Source: Jackrogersella multiformis
Taxonomy: Eukaryota > Ascomycota > Sordariomycetes > Xylariales > Hypoxylaceae
Direction: 5' to 3'
Length of the DNA stretch: 64,000 nt
Assembly: GCA_902806575.1 (NCBI GenBank)
Contig: CADCXD010000007.1
Location: forward strand, 1-64,000
The translations under genes and the position numbers were made by a program. Below the pieces are notes generated by a model. It saw only the letters and a list, made by a program, of their open reading frames with translations. It did not search any database and was not told where the DNA came from. Below, in pieces: positions 10,962 through 23,100 of the stretch. Each line of letters opens with the position of its first letter. The first letter of the stretch is position 1.

Positions 10962-12345
10962 CGAATCGGGCGGGAAATAGACGCGAGGGGTGTTTCGCAG
11001 GACACGATTAGCTAACATGCGCCTTCAGAGCCTCGATCTGCAACAGGCCGCGCACGCGCAGCTCTGCTCGTCGCTCCTGAAAATCAAGGGCGTCGCCGAG
11101 TCCCCCCGCCTGCCTACCGACTTCGCCAAGCCCGTGCCCAAGCCCGAGGGCCTGTCCGAGGACGAGAAGGCCGCGCTGCACAACGTGACGAGCGCCCTGT
11201 GCAATCGCAAGCAGATCCGCGACGTCATCGAGGAGGCCCTCATGGGGACGTGTGTCGCGCTGAGAGTCGCCATGCCGGACAAGATGAAGAAGGGCAAGAG
11301 TAAGAAGGAGGTGAAGGATGGCAGAGCGGATAAGGAAGAGCAGTCTAGCGATAGGAGTAATACTAGACGGGCGGCGATTGGCGATAAGAAGAAGGATGGG
11401 GATGATGAAGAGGAGGAGGAGGTGGAGCAATCTGAACCTGAAGCAGAGCAGCCAGAACCTGTGCTTCTGAAAAGAAAACGGGACATAGTTGCGGACGACG
11501 ACCAGGATCTCGACAGCGAAGGGGATAATAGGCCTTCGGACGACGAAGTATTCGAGGGCTTCCCGGACAGCGATGCGGAGGAGCGGGTGTGGTCGCGGTA
11601 CGACCGATTTGTCGCTGGCTCCAGCGAAGAGGACGAGTCGGACGAAGACGGCGCGAGCGAAGAAGACAATCTAGCAGCCGACAGCAGGGCGAGATCGGTT
11701 CGAAAACCAGTGGCTGCCGACGATATATCCCTATCATCAGCCTCGTCGGAAGAGAACGAGGGTCTAGACGTCTCCGGAAGCTCGAGTTCCGCATCTACGC
11801 CTCTCCCGCCCCCCAAAAAGGCGAAAACCAAGAGGGCCGCTCCCGTCATGACCGGCAACTCGGCGTTCCTGCCCAGCCTGATGGGGGGCTACATATCGGG
11901 CTCCGAGTCCGAGGCCTCCGACCTCGACGTCGGGCCCGCGGCGCGCAAGAACCGGCGGGGCCAGCGGGCGCGCCAGGCCATCTGGGAGAAGAAGTACAAG
12001 GATAAGGCGAAGCACCTGCAGAACCAGCAGAAGGCGAAGGGCAGAGACCAAGGCTGGGACATGAAGCGAGGCGCCGTAGGCGATGACGAGGACGGGTCTA
12101 ACAAGCCCTGGAAGAAGGGGATTCGGAACCCCTTCGATAACAGCCACATCCACCCCTCGCGCCAGCGGCAAATGCAGCCGGGCTCCCAGACGGAGAGCTA
12201 TGCCCCCGAAGAGAATCCCAAGCCCAAGGCGCCCCCAAAGAGAGACGATACGGGCCCCTTGCACCCTAGCTGGGCCGCGGCCAAGAAGGCCAAGCAGGAG
12301 AGTCAGAAGGTCGCTTTCCAGGGCCGCAAGGTTGTGTTTGATTAG
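10709..12345 (+). CDS. BUD22: BUD22/SRFBP1-family nucleolar ribosome-biogenesis protein
   Basis: The family acts in early 40S (SSU processome) assembly in the nucleolus. Two exons, 10709-10903 and 11029-12345, give 503 residues. The start at 10709 (MPKRKRNHEPSLQEKL) is chosen because a basic N-terminus like this opens family members; an in-frame ATG lies 81 bases upstream. The join AAG|AGC gives VAVLKSLDLQQAAHAQLCS, the conserved N-terminal helix region, followed by SLLKIKGVAESPRLP. The middle (about residues 150-330) is strongly acidic, with Asp/Glu and Ser runs. The C-terminal BUD22 domain reads RRGQRARQAIWEKKY, GIRNPFDNSHIHPSR, LHPSWAAAKKAKQ and ends FQGRKVVFD. The intron holds a CA/TA microsatellite. 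Confidence 0.92.
10921..10961 (+). repeat. (CA)n(TA)n microsatellite in the BUD22 intron
   Basis: About twelve CA units run directly into about eight TA units. The tract sits shortly after the 5' splice site of the 125-nt intron 10904-11028. Confidence 0.95.
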
Positions 12346-12872
12346 AGCTAGATACCACGTTGGCATATCACAAGGCATATCTATCACGAAATTGACGGTG
12401 CATTATGTAAAATCATCGATTGTGTGATCAAGCTATCAGGTAGGTATCTAATGGATCTGTGCAATCGCCATCTAGAAATATCCGCGATTTCTAAGATTCA
12501 AGCTCTTCCTTCTTTCATGCTAGAACAGCAAATCCTCCCAAGCCCATTGAAAGCCATGACTTCCATTAACTCATCCTAATCCTCCGAATCTGGTGTGTTA
12601 TGTTCATCTCTATTCGTAACGTCAATGTGTCTAAAAAAGGTAGTTAGTACGAGGGAGCATAAATGGTGTTTTAAATGTGGTTCTTGCAAGAATGCAGATG
12701 GACTGAAGTATGAAGGGTGCAAATTAATCGCCCGTGAGCTAACTAGAAATCCAGAGTAGAAATCCGAGTATCTGAATGCAAGTGTCATCTGATATGGTAA
12801 GTTTCGAAGAGATAGATTGTATGTGATTCAAGATCACTGATTAGTATGCAGGTTCAAAGCGTTGCAGCTTTG
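12346..12872. other. Convergent 3' region of BUD22 and the F-box-like gene
   Basis: This lies between two convergent genes. It holds no supported gene; both 3' untranslated regions probably lie here. Confidence 0.5.
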
Positions 12873-15685
12873 TTAGACGGCATTCGACCTAGGGCGCTTC
12901 GTCGGAGGACCCTCGTTGGTATGAGAATTGCCACTCGTACTTGGCCGCTTAGCTGAAGGACGCTGGGGCCTATGACCACTAAGATTAGAACCGGCATTCT
13001 CATTCTCATTGTTTTTGGTTTCGACTTCGACTTCGTCTTCGCCTTGTGGCGGGGTCTCTTCCTTGATGTACCTCGTATCGTCAAAATCGGACCCATCGTC
13101 ATCAGGTAACGCTGTTAGGTCGATTACTTCCTTCGGTTCATCCTTAACTGGTCGGTTTGACGAGCGGACATGAATGAGAACTGATGAGTTTAGATTGTCG
13201 TCCTCGTCCTCGCCCTCGCTTGTGAGATCTATTATCACCCTCTGGTCTAAAGGGCTATCACGGCCTGAACCAGGACCCGGAGATACGAATAGATTCTCGC
13301 TCGATCTGGATCCGCTTGGTACACTGCCGTTAGCCTCTTCATTCGAAGCATCTATGCTCCCATTCAGTCGCTCTAAAGGATCGCCAGCCGAACCAGAACC
13401 CGATCTCACGAACAGATCGCTTGACCTATCATCATTGTCAATATCCATTTCGCTGGCCCCACCATTATTCACCTGTAGGGGGTTGTTGAGTTGACTAGAG
13501 TTACTAATTGGTGATATGGGAAGTGCTTGAGTCTCGTGCGGCGGTTCGTTATGGGCATTGTCATTGTTGCCCTCGGGTTCAGTGCTAGTATTGTAGTTTG
13601 CACCAAGCTTGGGTGTAGGACCACGGTCAGGATCAACGACGTCTATAATTCGTTCCGATATGTGGCGGTTGCTACTATTTTGGCGGCGATTTGGAGGAGT
13701 GCGTCTGATGTTACGCTGGACATGGTTTTCGTTCTCCGATTCGCTATCACCACCATCATCCGATGACGAGTCTGCGTCGCTCAGAAATCCGTTATCAGAT
13801 TCGCTCGTCATAGAGGCATAATCGTCGTCCAAGATGGGCGATTCATCGTAGAACGCCTCGATAATTCGCATATCCTCGTTGGACGGAATCCAAGTTTTGA
13901 GACCTGTTAGTGGCGTTAAATTCTTCAACTCGCTTTTGAGGGCGAGACTGCGTTTCTTCGGCTTTGTTACGACGTCGGTTATATCTTTCAGAAACGACGA
14001 ATCCCGAATTTCCTCACGGTGCTCAGGACCTTCCCGCTCCTTAAATCTAACCCATTTCATCCCCCGAAGCTGGTAGATATAATCTATACCTTGAACTGTC
14101 CGCATGGAGCGGTATTTGCGGTAGTTAGGCTGGTGGTTAGTACGTCGGATCAGGGTCTTGACGGGATTAAATGGAATATCCGAGGGCCTGGGCTTGCTAT
14201 CCTCGTCCGACGGATACTCATCCCCATCAGATGAAAAGTCGGATGAAAAGTCAGATTCGGGCTGACCATCTTCAAGCTTCTTTTTCTTAGGCCTCTCATA
14301 TTTTCGCCTTCTTCTGTCCTTGGCGGCCTCTTGGATGTGAATCACTAGCGTACGAAGGCGTCTGGTTTTGGTGAACCATGCTAGACCAAGCGTACGGCGC
14401 GAGATTCGTGTCTCGTGCCTAGGCATCAAAGATCCGTGCCACATTAACTCCACATTTACCAGACGTTCGATGCGTGCAGTGCCGATTCCATTGCAGAAAC
14501 GGTGCCACTCCCCGAGCGAACTAAAGGCAAAAGTGTTCTCCCCGTAAAAGACGTGGACACCGATAAAGTACCAGCGCTTGCAGACCAGTAGAGGGTCGAG
14601 TACGTTGCTGGGCTTACGTGCTAGTGCGATTTGGCACGGCGATGTACCGAAATGGAATCCAGTTGGTAGTAGGCTCTGGCCTTTTACGTCCTTCTCGGGG
14701 AAGTCGTCTGGAAGTGGTGGATTTGAAGGGTCTAGTCGAGAGAGACAATGAACGAGATCACGCCTGACAAATACTTGCCTGAAAATCTTCACCTGAATCT
14801 CAACAGGGAGTCCATCGAATCGGCAAGGGAGCCCATCGACTCGGCAAGGGGGCGGTTCTAACATACGATGAGAAAGAGGTATGGGTCTAGTAAAAATGCA
14901 AGGTAGAACGATGGTTAAAAACCTGCGATCGCTGAAGTAATCAACGTGGACTTGTGTACGGCGCAAAAAGAGCATCTCCCGCGGAATAACCTCGTTTTGA
15001 AGATGAAAGTCGGGGTGAAACACGTTCAATTTCTGAGACATGTTTTCCTGCTTGCAGCTTGCGCGGTAGATAAAACTATACATATTATCACCAGCTTTGG
15101 GAGCGTCCTCATGAAGATGAACTCTCAGCATATGACTCCATGGCTATGCATGAATGTTAGTACAATTCCTTCGCGGAAAAGGGAGATAATAAATTTTGAT
15201 TTACCTCCGGGGGCTCTCTTATCCCCTTGATTACTTTTTTCAAGCGTTCGATTTCCTTCTCAAGCTTATGCCTTTCTTTGGTAGCCTTGCATTTGTTGGA
15301 TTTAATCATTCGAAGATTCTCCAGAATCTTATCTCCATAAAACGTGTTGATTTCCACCTGGTCATCGTACTTCTCTTTGAGCTTAGAGTAGTTGCGACTA
15401 TCCAAGTTCTCGTCGAATGTGGAGTGGAATAACAGGTGGTGCACGAGTTTTGGAATAACATATGGTTCTTACCATATAACATGATTAGCATATAGATTTT
15501 CCATGATGTGGCATGAACTCACTTTTCTCAACACCGCTATCGTCTTTATCATCATCGTAGTCATCATCGTAGTCATCATCGTCATCCTCATTAGGTTCTT
15601 CATTGACATATTGATCGATGTTGTCGTTCAACTCTTCTAGCAACTCACCAACCTCAAAACGGCCGTTGTCGCGTGTGGAAGACAT
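12873..15685 (-). CDS. Large F-box-like protein with acidic N-terminus and coiled coil
   Basis: Three exons, 15523-15685, 15205-15467 and 12873-15143, give 898 residues. Intron one is GTGAGT...GTAAG. Intron two is GTAAAT...CATAG with a textbook TACTAACA branch site. The first exon encodes an acidic Asp-rich stretch (about residues 30-52). The second encodes a Lys/Glu coiled coil ending in KERHKLEKEIERLKKVIKG. Around residues 240-320 comes an F-box-like segment (LPVEIQVKIFRQVFVRRDL, then DPLLVCKRWYFIGVHVFYG) and HRFCNGIGTARIERLVNVEL. The last 450 residues are low-complexity, Ser/Asp/Asn-rich, with PKRPRS-like basic clusters. By analogy with F-box proteins it may recruit substrates to an SCF ubiquitin ligase; this is inference. 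No yeast orthologue is recognised. Confidence 0.75.
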
Positions 15686-16996
15686 CTTGATGAGGACTGT
15701 ACGTGATCTGCAAATAGGTCGGATGAACTTGGGTAGATATGTTTAGATGCGGTTGAATAGATTAACTATGGTGACTGAAGTGGCTTGAAAGAACACAATG
15801 CCCTAGGAATCGAAGCCTGTTGATTAGAGTCAATGATTCCGAGGAAGTCAAAGGGGAAGGTATTATGAAGGGGTGAATGTGAAGGCAAGTGGAAGTGATA
15901 GAAACGTTGAGGTTTGAATTACTGTCACGATTGAAGTATCATCATGTAGTAGATTTTAGTGCCCAGAGGGTTGAGGGAAGGAGACGTCAAGGAAGGGACT
16001 GACTGACAATTTCAAGGGAAATAGGGAGGAAGATACCAGGAGGCTAGATATCATATGTAGATGTGCTTGGAGCGAGTGCTACAGAGGTAGAAGATATTTA
16101 CATGAGGAAGTAACAAGGAGAATTGCACTATACCTACCTTTTTATAGGTACATAGGCTAGGTAGGTAAGTAACTTACCAAATTGATCAATTGTGGTCTCG
16201 AGATAGATGGTCCGATGTAGTTGGATAGGTGATCAGTTGGGCGAATAGTTAAGAGAGAAGAGGATTAGGCAGGTATTGAAAACAGAGATGAGAGAAACGA
16301 AGGAGATTGCTAAGCCTTCGTATTGTTGAATATGAGTTGGGTAGTAGTATGATTTAGGAGGACTTTGTTGGTGATGTGTTGAGGTAGGGAAAATAGATGT
16401 CTACATGGGCTAGGTAGGTTTGGAAATAAGTGATCGACGACCTAATAGTAGACATATAATGAAAATAATTGATTTAATAAAGGCAGGCGTGATCTGGAGA
16501 TAGTGTGAAGGCAGGGAGGACATCAAGGGGTAATAGTTTCCTAGACAGGCAAAAAGCAGGAAATCTTGATATGTACCTACCAAACGAGAGAAATTAGAAT
16601 CGAGGTAGCAACGTCGTTTCCTGGAGTTAGTATCAAGATTTTCTATCGCAGCGAGAATATTCTCGGAAGGGATGGCTCTTGAATGATGGTATTAAATAGG
16701 TAGGTGTTGTGTGACCAACGGTAGGTCTTTAGCAGAAGAAATTGGAATCAGGGCGGGAGGCCCGTGGCTGAGATTCAAAGTGCTTAAGGTTCTTATGGGG
16801 TAGGAGCAGTCTTTTAGGGTTATTATCAACTTGACGAAGACCCAAAAGGAGTAGTAAGGCATGGGCATAATGTCTGAAGAAGTCGAGTGCAAGAGGTATC
16901 TGTTCCTTCTATAGACGTATCTATCGTAGGCAATATACAAACCGCTAACCAAAGGTAAGGCATCGCAGGAAATCTCATCTAGCGAGATATGGAGGT
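15686..16996. other. Intergenic, no gene seen
   Basis: No supported gene. It holds a CCTACC/GGTAGG cluster at about 16132-16172 and purine-rich GATAGGTA text. Confidence 0.5.
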
Positions 16997-18272
16997 CTAT
17001 ATTCCCTTCATCGATCGGAAGAAATCCTACAAGAAATAGCATCAGTAACTATTTCATCTGAAAAGGCTTGGGGGGGGGAGAGAAAATCCAAAATCTTACC
17101 ATCATGCCAGTGAAAACGACTAGTAGGATGCCTCCTCCTGGCCCAAGTCTTAGGACCTTGGGCAAGAAACCCTTGTACAAGGCACCAAAGCCTTCCTCTT
17201 TCATAACAGTTACGCACGCACCCCAAGCCCAGTTGTACTTAGGCACATAGCCGGCAACCTTGGGGCTGTTTTGAATACGCGACTTGACGACATCCATTGG
17301 TGTGTTGAGAATCGTGCCGACTGTACCTCCAACAGAGCCTGAGAGTAGGCCGTTGAGGATTTCGCCTTTCTTAGTCTCGGCCTTAGGTAGGAGCTCTTTA
17401 ACCTGGAAGATACAGCCGAAGTAACCAGCGTTCCAGAGTATATGGCGCCATAATGTGCTCTCAAGACCGTTGTACATAGCCAAAACACCCTCGTTCTTGA
17501 TTGTCTGCCCCACAACATCAAGTATTCCAGAATATTTGCCAGCCGAAGCCTTGTCCTGCAGTCTGATTTTGACCAACTCGAAAGGCACGACGATAAAGGA
17601 CTCGGTAGCTCCAGCGGAGGCGCCAGTCAGAACCGAGAGCGACTGATTCATCTTCTCGGCGCCGAAGACATTGCGCCATAACTTCCCCCACTCATCGTTG
17701 GCGGCGAACTTGGTGGCGCGCTTTGGGGCTTCCATCAAAATGGGGGCAGTGATACCTCTGTATAATCTCGAGAACCTATGCTTTGGATAAGCCGAAGGTT
17801 CCTAGTTTCATCAGGATATCATACCCTTCATTTCGAACAATCTTTTGGAAGCAGTCGACCATGCCGTTGTAAGAATCCGCACCAGTTCCCTTGCCAGTTT
17901 GAAGTTGTCTGTCGCGTCGGTAAGCTTCGATCAGCCCAAGGACCATACGATATGATTCCAACGTTGCTTACACTCGGGTTTTCACAACATCCAAAGGATA
18001 CCTATGTAGCTGATGTCAACTATGCGCACGCGACACACCAAAGCGAGGTAGGTTATACATAGTCAGAATCTGATAGGATAGGAACAGAGCATTAGCTTAT
18101 ATCCTCATGTGCGAGGGATTGAGTTCACCACTTGCCTCCGAGATACCAGCAACGGCACCTAAAATAGGTAGTTAGTCCATATTGGCCTTGCCGTCATGCG
18201 AGGTGGAGGGTGATGTTGCGACTGACCTGCGCCGAAGGTGTATACGAAAGGTAATGGTTTATCCTGCGACAT
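16997..18272 (-). CDS. ODC1: Mitochondrial 2-oxodicarboxylate carrier
   Basis: It exchanges 2-oxoadipate and 2-oxoglutarate across the inner mitochondrial membrane, linking to lysine metabolism. Seven exons restore 299 residues: 18227-18272, 18136-18158, 18059-18069, 17972-18001, 17825-17908, 17100-17775 and 16997-17026. The start is MSQDKPLPFVYTFGAG. Repeat one has YPLDVVKTRVQLQTG, repeat two VPFELVKIRLQDK and repeat three TPMDVVKSRIQNS. The middle reads FSRLYRGITAPILMEAPKRA, and the last exon restores the typical GMMDFFRSMKGI end. Exons two and three are 23 and 11 nt, and the intron between them (18070-18135) starts GCAAGT, a GC-AG intron. The other five are GT-AG. All joins keep frame and family sequence (GISEILTMYPLDVV). 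The symbol follows the yeast name; Odc1 and Odc2 cannot be told apart here. Confidence 0.9.
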
Positions 18273-20186
18273 CTTGGGTGAATTCGACCTATTGAAGAGG
18301 ATAAGCGATCTTTGTTAGAACACAATTGGCACAATCGGAGGTGGAAGATAAATATTTAGTAAATACATACCTTCGGTTACTGACGGTTATTGGATTTTAG
18401 AAAAAAGAAGTTCGATTTATAATTTGCGATCAATTTGCGATCACGGCGCATACAATTAGGTACATAGTACCTAGGTACTAATGCTTTTTAGTTCCCCGCC
18501 GCGTCAGAGTTATCATGGGAACCCACAACCCACAATCAACCCCAAAGTGCACTGGCCATGTCTACCCGGGGGTACCTAGTTACCTGTCTATTTAAACCAT
18601 TTACCATTTGGGTAACGTCTTACCTATTAGGTAATATTACGTTAACCTTTAAAGAATACCTAGGTTTACTTCATAGACTTATCCCTACTCTTTTTAACAA
18701 TTAAGACTTCTTTTTGTACATACCTACCGGTAGGTAGGACTTAGGTACCTAGGTAGGTACCTATATAGAGGTAAATGGTTTTCTAGAGACTTCCAAGGCT
18801 ATTTGGTCTTCTTTTAGTTTCAAAAGTTTTAATTTTGCTGGGCCAATATGCAGTGCAAGTATAAAATACTTGATCACGTACCTAGCAAATACCTTATATA
18901 CGATCTAAGGGTTTGAAACTACTAAGGGAAAGAGCTTAACAAATGATACCTACCTAGGTAGCTACCTATCTAGGTATATCAAGTAGATTTCTCAATATGG
19001 ATTCTTATTGGTAGCCTTACAACATGGCTGAGACTTACCGCTACTGCTCGTTTGTTCAATACCTACCACTAGGTATGTACATGTATGCAACCTTACGAAG
19101 ATCAGAGTGCAAACCGGGGGATCTCGTGGGGAATATGCAGACATACCTGGTATGTACAGACATTACCTTGGTACTTAGTGAGTAAGAGCTAGCTAGGTAT
19201 ACCTAGGTACCCTTTCTAGCAGGCGTGCGTCGAGGATTGGACAAAGTGGCCCTGAGAAGACTCGTGATGCTTTTTAATAATGTTGGATACAACCTTGGAA
19301 CCTTCCAATATATAGGACCTAGATACCTACTTCCAGTGTATACATAATAGGTACCTGCCTATATGTACCTACCTACATGGTACCTAGGTACAAGGTATGT
19401 AGTAGAGGACATGGTGAATGGGTAGGAGCAACTACGTTTGCCCCGAGGATTTACCATGCTCTTTCGGAATGAATTGTGATTGGTCTAAAAGGACGCCTCC
19501 GACAACCCGGCTTTTACAGTACCTAGGTAGCGTCCGGGTCGCGGGGTTTAGACTTAGAGTGCGCAGGAACCCTTAGATCCAATAGCTCCCTATGAGGTAG
19601 GTATCATTCACCTATCTTCTTACTTCTTCCATTCACCACCTTCTGTTAATGACACATACTCTCCCAACGAGACAATAATTCTTGTAAACCCTCGTCCTAG
19701 TCTACCTCCCGTAAACGAATCCTCGTTGAATTCTCAACCAAATACGGTAAAATAAGTCTACCATAAGCCACTATTCCCTACCCTCACAACGTATCGGTAT
19801 ACGGATCCAATCACTTTCGGCCCCTCAGTAGCTACGATTGAACCAATCCATCCCATCAATCCATCACACTCGAAGCGTTACCATCCATATATTTCCCCAT
19901 CTATTCGACACGTAGCCCGGCAACTTCAAAGATCAACCGAAGCGGAAAGCGATTCCCAACCTACGTATCCGTGGCGAATCGAGCCTGACGCTCCTAAAGA
20001 TAGAATAACTCACATATATCGTCACAACTGCGAACTCTCAACTATACAGCGGCCGTAGCGGGATAATTCCCCAACCTCTTGTCAAGTCGAAGCGCTTCCA
20101 ATAGCACCTTTAAATAGGCCGTGTTCCACCGAGTTCACAGCGAGGTGCAGTTTGAAGTGCTTTGAACGACACCGTATCGCATACAC
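18273..20186. other. Intergenic, palindrome-rich
   Basis: About 1.9 kb without a supported gene. TACCTAGGTA-type palindromes are dense here (near 18470, 18725-18760, 18950-18978, 19195-19210, 19365-19395 and 19520). The last 500 bases before the next start are rich in C and T, with CATCC/CAACC text like a long fungal leader. Confidence 0.5.
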
Positions 20187-23100
20187 ATGAGTCATCTACT
20201 TTGGAAATACTACTGGGAAAATGATGTCGACAAATTTCGTCGGCTGCTGGCTCCGGCTGGCTATTCCCAGAATCCATCCAAAAATCCAGCTACGATAACA
20301 GGCAGTCCTAGTGCATTCGGAAGTTCTCCGCGAGCCACCAAATCGCGCAAGGCTTCCGGCTTTGGCGCTACTATTATTGCGCCCAAGAATGCTGGTAATG
20401 GCCTGGGAAAGGGTGAGGTAAATAGTCGCGACCACTCGGGCCTGACTATTCTACTTCGAGCCGCCTCGTCCACCTCCTCTAACGCCATCTCCTTCATCGA
20501 TGCCCTCCTTGACCACCCTGCGATTGATATCTATGCTCAAGACCACGAGAGTGGGTGGAATGCCTTACACAGGGCCCTATACAATGGAAACATCTCGATT
20601 GCGCGACTGCTCCTCGAAAAGGAGCGCAAAGACTTCACGGGCTCACTCGGCGGTGTTGCTGTAATTAGAGTGGGAGAGCTGATCAAGACTAAGGACCACG
20701 AAGGAAACAGCCCGTTTGACGTTTACAACGCTACTATTGCACTACGGAATTTGAAAGTCTCGGAGGATCGTGCGAACTTAGAAGATGATGGATCAGACAC
20801 TGATGAGGGCTCAAGTGGTGACGACATGAGGTTAGATTCGAGCCAGCCGGACCTTAACATTGTGTCTCGCTAACGTGTTGTTCAGGCACCACAACAGATC
20901 CGCTGGCCTTGGCGAAGAGCTGTTCACGTTTGGTAGCAATAATAACCTTACTCTTGGTCTTGGTGATGAAGATGATCGACATTTCCCTGAGCGCATCTAC
21001 TTGAAGCGGCCGGATCACTTAATCCAATACTTTTACGACCAGTATCTGGAGGAGAGGAAACGTCAATCAAAGAGGGAAGATTCTATGTCTCGTGATTTAT
21101 CAGAAATCCCCTCTTTGATCCAAAGTCGCCCTTTGAAGATTCAGGATGTTGTGTTCTCCAAGCTGCATAGCGCTGTTCTTACAACCGATCCCATGTCTAA
21201 TCTATATATCTGTGGCATTGGGCGTGGTGGCCGTCTAGGTCTCGGTGACGAGAATACTAGGTTCAACTTCATGCCCGTTCAAGGTGGTTTGTCTGACAAG
21301 AAAGTCGTTCAAGTTTCCCTTGGCCAAAGCCATTCGATGGCCGTTACCAGTATGGGAGAACTTTGGACTTGGGGTTTGAATACATATTCACAACTCGGGT
21401 TCCCCCTACCCCCACCAGCAAAACCCGACGAGGAACCAATGAGTTTGACTCCTCGGCAAGTGTTTGGTCCGTTAAAGAAAGAAATCATACTTGGAGCAGC
21501 GGCCTCTGCTAGTCATTCCGTAGCACATACGGGGTCGTCGTTGTTCTGTTGGGGAAAGAATATCGGCCAACTTGCATTAATGGATGCGGATTCTAGGTCC
21601 CTTGAAGTTCAAGTTACCCCCAGGAAAGTTGCCGCGACGTTGCTCACGAGTCATTCTTCCATCGTAATGGTGTCAGCCATTGAGAAAGCGACATCTTGCC
21701 TATTCGAGGACCATACTGTCTGTGTGTTCATCAGTTACGGCTACAATATGATTAAATTTCCTATTTACGATCCTTTTACAAGCTCTCCACTCCAACGTTC
21801 GGTACAACTCTCCATGTCTTCCCGATACGATCCTGGTCGTCGCGAGATACATCAAATCACCTCTGGCGGAGAAACCATAGCGGCGGTGACGGGAAATGGC
21901 GACCTATTCACGATGATAGTCAGCCACAAATCCGATGGCAATCAGCCAGCTTCGTCTACAACTAACCCATCCAAAATAAAAGATGCCGTGACAGTACCGC
22001 AATGTATCTGGAGCTCCAAAAAGGATGGCGTCAAGTCCGTCACAATTGGAGAGAACGGTTCTGTCATGCTCTCGACCCAGTCAGGGGCGGTCTGGCGTCG
22101 CGTTAAGCGAACAAAAGCCAAAGATACTAAAGCACCCGCGACGGCAGACTCGAAGCGCAAGGACTTTAAATTTCAGCGAGTTCCGTACATCACGGACATT
22201 GTTGCTGTCAGAAGCTCCGCATTCGGTGCCTACGCTGCTATCCGAAAGGACTGCGATGTGACACGTGAACAGCTTGAGATTGACGAACCAACATTGTGGC
22301 AAGATATATTGCCTCTATTTCCCTTGTCTAGATTCAAAGCCTTGAACCATAAAGCGAGAGAGAATAAGGACACGTGGAAATTCCAGGATCCAGAGGTGCT
22401 TAAAGGCCGAGTAGACACGTTATCGTACGAGGTATTGACATCAACTGATCTTGAGGAGGATCTTCAAGCCCATCTTCAAAATTGGCATTTCCAGCATCAA
22501 AGTCTCGGTGCCGTTATTCGCGCAGCTGCTTACCCAGAATTGGCAATCCCCATTCACTCTTGGCTTTTGTCCGCCAGAAGTTCACTGCTTCGAACAGGGT
22601 TGCAACGGTTCAAAGAGACGGGAATGTACGAGGTTCCGGATCTCCTCAATATCAGCGAGCAGAATAACACCACGATCGTAGAACTTACTGGTAGCGTCGA
22701 CATAATCACTTTGATGAATCTCGTCGTCTATATGTATCGTGATAGGGTCATCCCCGCTTGGAACTTCACGCGTCAATCGAAACCTCTGGCATATAGATAT
22801 CGTCAAATCCGCACGGAACTCATGAAATTAGCCACTAAGCTTGGCATGTCTGACTTGGAAGCTGCTGTCAGGATCCAGAGCTCACCGCCACGCTCTATGA
22901 ACAGAGACTTTAAGAAAGCCATCGAGGATCCAGCTTTTTTTGAGGATGGCGACACTGTTTTAGAATTGGACGGCGACGAAATTCCTGTCCATAGTACCAT
23001 ACTTTGCCAAAGATGCCCATGGTTCCAGGGTCTTTTCAACGGCCGCTCTCGCGGGTTCTGGTTGGAGAGCCGGCGTGCAGCACAAATAGATTCTGACCGC

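Noticed and set aside
11025..11858. Long antisense frame of 277 residues over BUD22
   Set aside because: It is Ser/Leu-rich and mirrors the acidic repeat codons of BUD22 on the other strand; it has no domain or splice support.
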